From positions 1 through 63,775 of the forward strand of contig RPFO01001820.1 of the NCBI GenBank assembly GCA_009746045.1: 63,775 nucleotides of DNA, in the 5' to 3' direction. Position numbers and translations under genes: made by a program. Under the pieces are notes generated by a model, which saw nothing but the letters and a program-made list of their open reading frames with translations, did not search any database and was not told the DNA's origin. Below are positions 1 through 7,125 of the stretch, one piece after another. Origin of the DNA: Mesostigma viride. Its lineage: Eukaryota; Streptophyta; Mesostigmatophyceae; Mesostigmatales; Mesostigmataceae. How positions within the stretch are numbered: position 1 is the stretch's first letter; each line of letters starts with the position of its first letter.

Positions 1-3000
1 TCAAGCAACACGAGGTACAACGACTACACCGTCTCGTGCACGCAAAACCGGTTCGACTTCACGATCACAGACCTGTCCGTCCTGAACTGGGCGCGCAACA
101 CCCCCGTGACCTCGTTCGATCTCGTGTTCGACTTCGTGAACGCGGACGACAACCCCCTGCTGGTCACGTCCGATCAGACGGCCCGGTTCGAGTTACCCAA
201 GGTGACCCAATCCGTCACGCTGACGAGCGCGACTCGACTGCTCGTGGACCAGACCAACTCGGCCATCGCGCGACGGACCGAGACCCTCGGAAACTCTTCG
301 TACCTCGTCTCTCTGAAATTCAACGGCGTGCTGGATCAGACGGAACTGTCCGCGGAGGCGCTCAAATCCCTGCTGACGATCGAATACCGCAACTCGGCGA
401 GTTACGTCGCGTACGATCGCGGCAAGTGGTCCGTCGAACCGCCCGCGATCGAGGGCGACACGATCCGCTTCTTCTTGGAACTGCTCGCGGGGAACAACCC
501 GCAACCTCTGCCCGCCGGGTTCGCGTCCTCTCTCCGCATCGTGGTCAAGGACACCGCGGAGACCACTTTGACAGCGGACGAAGGCGTCAAGCAGATCCCC
601 GACGCGGGGACCATTTTCGCGGTGGCGTCGGCGGGCGTCATATCCGCGGCGTTGTCGGAAACCGACATCGCGAGCGCGCACAGAGAGATCGCCGTTTTCA
701 CCCCCGCCGACTTCGCGACGTCGCTCCAGGCCGAATTCCGGTGCACCATGTCCCTGGGATACTTGCACGCGGACGACGAGTTGAAAGACCAATACTACGA
801 ACTTCACTATCGGAACGCGAACCGGGAAGTGATCCCCGCGACCACGCTGGCGCCCCCCGAAATCGTCGTGTCGGAACAGACGGACACGTTCTTCGTGGTG
901 ACGGCCGACGTGTCTCCCTTCTACGCGGCTGGATACACGCAAGGGAGCCTGTTCTTCCGGACGACCACCCCGACGGCCGGCAACGTGCCTTACATCCCTC
1001 CCGAGGCGTCCGCTTCCTTCATCCTGCCGAACCTCGAGGCCGACAAGATCAAGAGCGTGACGTTCTCGGATCGCGCCGCGTCCGGCTACTCGGGGTCCGC
1101 GGACAAGGAGACGCATTCGAAGGTCGACGTCCGCGTGGACTTCGGCGGCGCCGTGCAGGAGACCGACATCGCCGCGCTCATCGGAGTGCACGACCCGACG
1201 GCCACCTCCAACGAGTACGGCTACAAACTCACCAAGGCCTTCTGGTTCGAGTACGAGTACGCGGACGCCAGCATAAGGAACTCGACTCTCTACTTGAACG
1301 CGGAGCTGAAAGAGAATCACCTGGACACGCCCGTGGACGGCGCGTACTACGCGATATTCACCGTGACCACGTGGCAGACGAAGGGCGACGTCACGTTCAC
1401 CCCGCCCGCCAACCCCGTCCGGATCCGGGCGACCGTGAACGGCGGACTCCTCCACGCTGCGGCGGACCCCGCGAAGACGTTCCGCGACATGTCGGGCGCG
1501 ACGCTTGCAATGTCCATAGGAGAGTTCATGCTAAACAGCGACGTCACCCCGCTCGGACAGTTCCAGACGTCCATGCGGGCGGTCTCGAACGCGCCGGGAC
1601 AAGTAGCGATGGCGGTGACATACTCCCACCCCTGGCGACCGCCCCCGTCGCGGACGCCTTTAAGGAGCTGCTGGAATTCAACCACGCGTCGTGGAGGAGC
1701 CGGATCACCGCGATCGAGACCAACGTCGCGAAGACCGAGACGGTCGTGACGTTCGCGGTCCTCGAGGGAGACCCCGCCGCGCTCGAGGTAAGGCTGGGAC
1801 AAGGCACGGTGACGGACGCGTTCGGACGCAAGAACGAGACGTTCCCGTCCCGAACCCCGGATTCGTCGCTCTCGATGACCGTGTCCCCGGTCCCGAAGAA
1901 ACAGTTCGTGTTCGCGCTCGATTTCGACAGGTACGAACAGAACAAGGACCAGTACCCGTACACGATCCCCGTCACGGTCCAGATGCGTATGACGGACGGC
2001 ACGACGCTCACTCCTCCCGCCCCCGCGGCGACCAACAGTTACGGGTACCTGACGTTCGGCGACACGGATTGGAGTTTGACAGCGGTTCTGGAACACGGCG
2101 CCACTTCCGAGCAACGGACGGACGTGACCGCGAGGTTCAAGTACGTGTCGGGAGCGGGGACCGAGACTCTCCACCTGGACACCCGACTGGGTATCGCCAG
2201 CTTGCCGCCGAGGGGATACAGCGCGACGTCCAACCGCCTGGTCCTTCGCCCGAGTCTCGCGTCGGGTGTCGTATCGCAATATTCGGCGCTGACGCCGTTC
2301 GTCGGAACGGAGATCTCATTCGCGCCGAGTTCCTCCGCGGTCATCGAGAGGTTCGCCGCGTCCTCGACGACCGTCGAGAAGGTGACGGACACGAACTACG
2401 ATTTCCGTTTGACCGCGACTTTCCCTAACCCAGCGTCTCTCTCGGGCGGCGCGACGATCACGGAGAACTTCAACATGTGTCGGTCGTTCCGAGCGACGAA
2501 TGACCAGGGACAAACGTTATCGGTCGCGTACAAACCCGGGAGCACGGTTCTCTCGCAGGACGCGAAGACCGTCAGCGCCGTCTACACGGTGAGTCCGCCG
2601 ACGTCCTCGTCAGATCCGAGCGGAGCGACGACCGTCCCGTTCGCTTCCGACGTGATCCGATTCGCGTACACGCTCCGGTCCGAATTCCTGACGGTCTCCG
2701 GCGACTACACGTTCTTTATCGTCACCGCGGAGACCGCGACGACCCTCACGGTCGCGGGACTTGCCACGGAGATCGTCGTAATCGCGCCGACACTCGCGTA
2801 CGCGGGTCCGGGCAACCAGCTGCTGTTGACGTTGTCGTCGACGAGCACGATCCCGTCCAGCGTCAGGAACTTGCTACTCCAGCCGCTCGCGCTTGGCATC
2901 GGGGTCGTCCCGGCGGCGATCCCGTTGACGGACCTCGCCGAAAACCCAGACGGGACATGGAGTTGCACGGTGACCCCGACGCGGATCTCCAGCGAGACCA

Positions 3001-4367
3001 CCGACCCCGACGGCGCGAACGCGATGCTTCGACATTACCGATTCGCTTTGACGTCCAACGGAAGCATCAAAGACGACAAGGGGATCAGCGTACAGGTCAA
3101 TCCTTTCCCAACTCCCGCCTTGCTATTCGATCCCAATCTGAACCCGGCATTGACCGTGACCAAGACGGGGGACGAGGTGTTCCGACTGCAGATGAACTTC
3201 ACCAAATGCGCGCGGTTCCCGACGAACCTCGCGGACGTGGCAGCACAAGCCGTCACCGTGGAAGTGCGCGGATCGGACGGCTCGGTCCTCCCGACCACGA
3301 ACTACGCGTACACACGCGCGATCGTGGGAACGCCGTCGTACCCCAACGCGACGGTCGACGTGACGTTCACGAGGTGCACGATCCAGAGCGGGTCGGTGGT
3401 CTTCGGCACCGCGTCGTCTCTCTTCCGGTACCCGGACGACGGCGCCGAGCAGGTATACGGTCACGACACGGCGATCGTCGTGACCCATACGGCGATCGGC
3501 AGCGCCACGGCGCTGTTCCCGAAACCCCTGTTCCCCATGACCGCGAGGTACACGGAGTTCGTGTTGTTCGAGGAGGGCGAGCACGGCGAACCGGCCGGAC
3601 TCTACATCAACATTCAGCTGTTGGACAGCGGTACAGGGAGGACGATCACGAGTTTCCCGACCGCCCAGACGTTCCTATCGAATACCATTTTCGTGACCGA
3701 CCCGACGGATTCGGATCTCGTAAGCAGATTGTCCGGCCAGTACCTGAGCGTCGTTTCGAGCATCGAAGACAAGACGTTCACCGTGTTCGTCGGCGCCGGC
3801 TTCTTCCGATGGATCCAACTAAGACTCAGCGATCACACGAAGTTTCCGACCTTTCAAATGACGATCACGAATCCGGCGTCGTGGCTCACGGATTCCAAAG
3901 GGTTCACGGTCGCGAACCCGGCCTACTCGACCGTCATTCCTTCCCTCGTCGTGCTCTCCGACCTGGTAGTGAGCTTCTCGGACTATAAACTCGTGGTGTT
4001 CGACCTCTTACCGGAGGACACCGAACTCTCGGTGACGGTATTCAACGCGGACGTCGAGTGGACGATCGTCACGCTAAACGAGGGCAGCAGCACGTACAAA
4101 CAGACCGCGTCTTGCCGCGCCAACACGACCGAACATGCCGGAAAATGGATGATAGACGTACCCTTCCCCCTTCTCCCCGCCCTCGTGTCATCCGTCTTGG
4201 CCACATCTTACACCGTCACCATCCCCGCGGACACCGTGACCGGTCCGTACCTCCCTGGAGGCGCGACGGGGAAGAACGTCCAAGCGTTCCCGGTGTACCA
4301 GAAGGTGAATGTACCCATACCATTCGGCACGTCGCCGCTCAACGGTCTCGAGTTCCCGATATTCTAG
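1..4367 (+). CDS. Giant beta-rich surface/fibre-like protein, 5' partial, one frameshift
   Basis: The reading frame is already open at base 1 (first residues SSNTRYNDYTVSC), so the true start lies before the window. The frame runs without stops to about 1620. The protein-like reading then moves to another frame (LATAPVADAFKELLEFNH) and continues to a TAG at 4365-4367. Together they give more than 1,440 residues. The composition is Thr/Ser/Val/Asp-rich with alternating beta-strand pattern and repeated blocks of about 150 residues beginning like 'SVTFSDRAAS' or 'TFPNPASLSGG'. This is typical of stacked Ig-like or cadherin-like sandwiches, so I infer an extracellular or virion-surface role. No transmembrane segment or catalytic motif is visible, and I do not recognise a named family. 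The next gene (4438-5658) looks like a shorter paralogue. The single indel could be pseudogenisation, assembly error or programmed frameshifting. Confidence 0.7.
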   Translation, partial: KQHEVQRLHRLVHAKPVRLHDHRPVRPELGAQHPRDLVRSRVRLRERGRQPPAGHVRSDGPVRVTQGDPIRHADERDSTARGPDQLGHRATDRDPRKLFVPRLSEIQRRAGSDGTVRGGAQIPADDRIPQLGELRRVRSRQVVRRTARDRGRHDPLLLGTARGEQPATSARRVRVLSPHRGQGHRGDHFDSGRRRQADPRRGDHFRGGVGGRHIRGVVGNRHRERAQRDRRFHPRRLRDVAPGRIPVHHVPGILARGRRVERPILRTSLSEREPGSDPRDHAGAPRNRRVGTDGHVLRGDGRRVSLLRGWIHAREPVLPDDHPDGRQRALHPSRGVRFLHPAEPRGRQDQERDVLGSRRVRLLGVRGQGDAFEGRRPRGLRRRRAGDRHRRAHRSARPDGHLQRVRLQTHQGLLVRVRVRGRQHKELDSLLERGAERESPGHARGRRVLRDIHRDHVADEGRRHVHPARQPRPDPGDRERRTPPRCGGPREDVPRHVGRDACNVHRRVHAKQRRHPARTVPDVHAGGLERAGTSSDGGDILPPLATAPVADAFKELLEFNHASWRSRITAIETNVAKTETVVTFAVLEGDPAALEVRLGQGTVTDAFGRKNETFPSRTPDSSLSMTVSPVPKKQFVFALDFDRYEQNKDQYPYTIPVTVQMRMTDGTTLTPPAPAATNSYGYLTFGDTDWSLTAVLEHGATSEQRTDVTARFKYVSGAGTETLHLDTRLGIASLPPRGYSATSNRLVLRPSLASGVVSQYSALTPFVGTEISFAPSSSAVIERFAASSTTVEKVTDTNYDFRLTATFPNPASLSGGATITENFNMCRSFRATNDQGQTLSVAYKPGSTVLSQDAKTVSAVYTVSPPTSSSDPSGATTVPFASDVIRFAYTLRSEFLTVSGDYTFFIVTAETATTLTVAGLATEIVVIAPTLAYAGPGNQLLLTLSSTSTIPSSVRNLLLQPLALGIGVVPAAIPLTDLAENPDGTWSCTVTPTRISSETTDPDGANAMLRHYRFALTSNGSIKDDKGISVQVNPFPTPALLFDPNLNPALTVTKTGDEVFRLQMNFTKCARFPTNLADVAAQAVTVEVRGSDGSVLPTTNYAYTRAIVGTPSYPNATVDVTFTRCTIQSGSVVFGTASSLFRYPDDGAEQVYGHDTAIVVTHTAIGSATALFPKPLFPMTARYTEFVLFEEGEHGEPAGLYINIQLLDSGTGRTITSFPTAQTFLSNTIFVTDPTDSDLVSRLSGQYLSVVSSIEDKTFTVFVGAGFFRWIQLRLSDHTKFPTFQMTITNPASWLTDSKGFTVANPAYSTVIPSLVVLSDLVVSFSDYKLVVFDLLPEDTELSVTVFNADVEWTIVTLNEGSSTYKQTASCRANTTEHAGKWMIDVPFPLLPALVSSVLATSYTVTIPADTVTGPYLPGGATGKNVQAFPVYQKVNVPIPFGTSPLNGLEFPIF

Positions 4368-4375
4368 ACCAGGCA

Positions 4376-4393
4376 TCGCCTTTTTTAATCGCC
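4376..4393 (+). terminator. T-run spacer motif after the giant beta-rich gene
   Basis: The 70-base gap to the next gene holds a run of six T followed by AATCGCC. A very similar T6-ATCGC motif occurs at about 13288-13306 in the short gap between the 12086 and 13328 genes. It may mark transcript ends in the intronless gene block. This is inference from two sites only. Confidence 0.3.
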
Positions 4394-4437
4394 GCGTAGG
4401 GTAACGACCCGTCGGCGCGCGAGTCCCTCCCTCCGCG

Positions 4438-5658
4438 ATGTCCGTCACCATCCCCCTCCAATACCAGTCCCCCGTGACCGACTTCTCGACCCCGGGCGCC
4501 GCCACGACCTCGATCCGCGCCACTTTCCGCGACGACCAGGAGGGAATCACGATGCCCCTCCCGATCGCGTCCATCCAACGCGAGGACGACAAGAACTACT
4601 CCGTCACCGTCGTGACCTCGGAGATCCCCAAGTTCGTGACCAAAGGCGTCCTCACGCTGAACATGGACCAGGGGCACACGAAGAGCGCACTGACCGGCAT
4701 CCCCGCCGCGCCCAGCGCCCTGTCGTTCCCGATGAACCGACCGGAACCGCTCGTTCCCCGCTTCAGCATCGGCGAGTTGCCGTTTATACGGACGCCGACG
4801 GAGGCCACGTTCGAGGTCGGGTTCCACTTCCCCGCGGCCGTGAACTTCACGGACCCGAACCTCCTCCAGATCACATTGACGGACAGTCTGAACCGCGTGT
4901 TCAACGACGGCACGCTGCGATCCGAGGGCAGGATCAAGAACTTCACGCTCGCGGACGCGGAAGGCGGCGAACAGGGCAAGGATTACATCCTCAATTTCGT
5001 CTTGGCCTACGGCGACCTGTCGGTGTACGGCATCAACACGGGCACGATCACGGCGACGTTCCCGAGCGACGCGGTGGCGGACTCGGCCGGACGCGGAAAC
5101 TTGGCCCGGTCCGCGTCGACGCTCTTCCAACTGCTCGCGACCCCGCTGTCGTTCGACATCTTCCCGCTCGAGGGCGCACCACCAAACCTGACGACGCCGG
5201 CGACGAGCGGCGGGTTCATAATCGTGGACGGCGAAATCTACGTGGAAGTCCAATGGAATCACCCGGTCAAGCTGGCCGAACACAACGACGCCAACACGAC
5301 GGCGAACTTCGGGATGGACAAACTGGACATCATCTTCTTCCCGCTGGACAACAACGACTACGCAGGCGGACTAGAGGCCGGCCTGCTCCCCAAAAACCCG
5401 GCGTCCGGCCCGGGCGCGTACGATTTCGTCAAGGTCAACGAGTACACGTTCCGCGTGCGTCTGAGCCTGACGGAGTGGCAGATCCTGAAGAGCGACCTCA
5501 CCCCCGTCCTGGTGACCGAGGGCCTCCTACTGTTCCGCGTGCGGGCCGGGGAGTCGGCGTACAAAATGTCGTACGTGTCCGACCCTCTGAACCCGGGCGC
5601 CCCGGTGGTCCAGACCCGGACCTTGCAGGTGAGCCGCAACATGCGCGTCGTGGCCTGA
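4438..5658 (+). CDS. Beta-rich Ig-like surface protein (paralogue of the upstream gene)
   Basis: A 406-residue protein starting MSVTIPLQYQSPVTDF at an ATG 70 bases after the upstream gene's stop. Like its neighbour it is made of extended beta-rich blocks full of T/S/V/D, such as 'ATFEVGFHFPAAVNFTDPN' and 'GEIYVEVQWNHPVKLAEH', which read as consecutive Ig-like sandwiches. It has no signal peptide, cysteine pattern, membrane span or catalytic signature. Orientation, tight spacing and style suggest that the two genes came from one duplicated ancestor and are expressed together. A structural or surface role is inferred; the family is unrecognised. The frame is intact, unlike the upstream gene. 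Confidence 0.75.
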   Translation: MSVTIPLQYQSPVTDFSTPGAATTSIRATFRDDQEGITMPLPIASIQREDDKNYSVTVVTSEIPKFVTKGVLTLNMDQGHTKSALTGIPAAPSALSFPMNRPEPLVPRFSIGELPFIRTPTEATFEVGFHFPAAVNFTDPNLLQITLTDSLNRVFNDGTLRSEGRIKNFTLADAEGGEQGKDYILNFVLAYGDLSVYGINTGTITATFPSDAVADSAGRGNLARSASTLFQLLATPLSFDIFPLEGAPPNLTTPATSGGFIIVDGEIYVEVQWNHPVKLAEHNDANTTANFGMDKLDIIFFPLDNNDYAGGLEAGLLPKNPASGPGAYDFVKVNEYTFRVRLSLTEWQILKSDLTPVLVTEGLLLFRVRAGESAYKMSYVSDPLNPGAPVVQTRTLQVSRNMRVVA

Positions 5659-5735
5659 GGGGCGCGAGCGGACGCCGACGCGCGACGTCGCGTCACGTCT
5701 CCCCACAATGTCTGCGCTGTTTGTATGCGCCGACG

Positions 5736-6044
5736 ATGGAGGAAACTTCCCCTTCGACCCCTTCGACGGTCGCGAAGAGACCGTTCAAATGTCCGTCCTA
5801 TTCGTGCAAAAGCGCCTTCGGCACGTACCAGAAGTGGATCCGGCATTACAACGACCAGCACACTTGGATGATGACCAAAGAGGGACAAGACCTCGTGGCG
5901 GCCGCGTGCGAGCGAGCCTCGTCCAACCCCGAACGCAACCCCACCCCCGCCGAGTTCGCAAACAGATTCGGTGTCCAAAGAGGGGAGGAGACACGCAGAG
6001 ACAAGTCGATGCACCGTGATGATATCATCGTAATCATTGAATAA
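5736..6044 (+). CDS. Small single C2H2 zinc-finger protein
   Basis: A 102-residue protein starting MEETSPSTPSTVAKRPFKC. The start is the first ATG from which the zinc finger is in frame; a different-frame ATG at 5708 gives an arginine/glutamine shadow without the finger. Residues about 17-42 form C-x4-C-x12-H-x4-H (CPSYSC...HYNDQH), a classical C2H2 finger preceded by a basic KRPFKC. The C-terminal half (AACERASSNPERNPTPAEF...) is hydrophilic and unassigned. A nucleic-acid or protein-binding regulatory role is plausible. The TAA stop sits inside an AATAAA that is one arm of the convergent poly(A) palindrome shared with the minus-strand gene beginning at 6067. Confidence 0.7.
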   Translation: MEETSPSTPSTVAKRPFKCPSYSCKSAFGTYQKWIRHYNDQHTWMMTKEGQDLVAAACERASSNPERNPTPAEFANRFGVQRGEETRRDKSMHRDDIIVIIE

Positions 6045-6056
6045 ACCGCTTTATTC
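6039..6056. terminator. Bidirectional AATAAA palindrome between convergent genes
   Basis: GAATAAA-CCGC-TTTATTC is a perfect inverted repeat with a 4-base loop. It provides AATAAA on both strands, for the plus gene ending at 6044 and the minus gene ending at 6067. It can act as a poly(A) signal in both directions and as a short hairpin. Confidence 0.6.
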
Positions 6057-6066
6057 GCGACATTTA

Positions 6067-7029
6067 TTAACCATAAAAGCCTCCCGTGACGACGAATCGC
6101 ATCACGCGCGCGTCGCACGATAACATGACAGCCAATTCTCTCAGAAATTCGGTCCTCTCCGTTTTCGCGGCGGACTCTTCTTCGGCGGCCACTCGCCGCA
6201 TTTCATCTCTCACGCGCGCGATGTATCCCGACCGCCCGCACTCCGCCGCGTGGACGTCCACCATCGACAACTGCACAAAATTCGAACAGAACTGCGGGTA
6301 ATATTCCGACCTCAGGAGCGCGGCCGCCTCGCCGGTCGGGTATTTGGACAGGTCGATCATCATCTCGACGACGTCGCCCGTCATGCGCTCCATCCCCGCG
6401 ACGAGCGACTCCCTCTCTCGCATCGCCCGGACGAAATCCGGCCGCTTCCACAGCTCCAACGTGGAGAGGCGCTGATACCCCAAGTCCCGCACCTGCCGGT
6501 CCAATCGCAGCAAGTCGACCGGGTGGAAAGGGTACCTGGTGACGGGGTCCTCGAACGTCCCCGACGCGACGACGTACTCGGCCAGCTTGACCGCGTCGAA
6601 CCCCGCGACCCTGCGATCGGGGCGCACGAACTTGAACACCCTCTCTTTCGGCGGCAGCGGTTCCAACGTGATGGGATCCTCCGCGTTGCGCGGCCGCATG
6701 CACACCCTCCTCCGCACGGCCTCTCTGGCGCGGCGGTACGGCAACACGACGGAACGTACCCACCGCTGGATCACGCACGCGCGCTGATGGAGCCACAGAG
6801 CGCACTCCATGCACCTCTTCCGCAGTCCTCTGTACAATACGAGCCCTCGAAACTTGCCGAACCGTCGCAGATCGTCCACGGTGGTCTTTCCGAAAGGCCG
6901 CCACGGGACCCTGTTCATGTCCCGCGCGGTCAGCCAGAACCGGGGGTAGTTCCTGGCGACCCTTTGCGCGTTCATTCGCGCGCGACCTCCGACGCGGTCC
7001 GCCGCTCGACCCGCGTATACTGAGGACAT
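6067..7029 (-). CDS. IQ-like and DPIT/U-box-like domain protein
   Basis: A 320-residue basic protein starting MSSVYAGRAADRV at an ATG. Residues about 80-103 (LHQRACVIQRWVRSVVLPYR) resemble an IQ-type amphipathic basic helix. Residues about 117-168 carry a paired motif, EDPITLEPLP ... GFDAVKLAEYV ... FEDPVTRYPF, with the look of a degenerate U-box or RING-like fold stabilised by D-P-[IV]-T turns rather than zinc. Proteins with this style of motif are common in giant viruses, but I cannot name an orthologue. The C-terminal half is helical and holds a few scattered cysteines. The gene is divergent from the 7126 gene, with 96 bases between the two starts, and convergent with the C2H2 gene. A ubiquitin-related role is speculative. 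Confidence 0.7.
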   Translation of the reverse strand: MSSVYAGRAADRVGGRARMNAQRVARNYPRFWLTARDMNRVPWRPFGKTTVDDLRRFGKFRGLVLYRGLRKRCMECALWLHQRACVIQRWVRSVVLPYRRAREAVRRRVCMRPRNAEDPITLEPLPPKERVFKFVRPDRRVAGFDAVKLAEYVVASGTFEDPVTRYPFHPVDLLRLDRQVRDLGYQRLSTLELWKRPDFVRAMRERESLVAGMERMTGDVVEMMIDLSKYPTGEAAALLRSEYYPQFCSNFVQLSMVDVHAAECGRSGYIARVRDEMRRVAAEEESAAKTERTEFLRELAVMLSCDARVMRFVVTGGFYG

Positions 7030-7106
7030 CTTTTTTTCTCCGCGCTCGCAGGGCGCGGAATTCTCTTTTCTACTCCTACTGTTGTACGAGCGCCGCGCGC
7101 GTGATC

Positions 7107-7118
7107 ACATATATAGAG
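7107..7118 (+). promoter_or_regulatory. TATA-like element for the 7126 gene
   Basis: ACATATATAGAG lies only about 8-20 bases before the ATG at 7126, in the compact divergent promoter shared with the 7029 minus gene. If used, the leader would be almost absent. Confidence 0.4.
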
Positions 7119-7125
7119 AGAGAGA

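Noticed and set aside
193-1455. 420-residue minus-strand ORF opposite the first gene
   Set aside because: Arg/Gly/Val-rich shadow of a GC-rich coding strand, with no domain character. The plus frame has normal protein composition.
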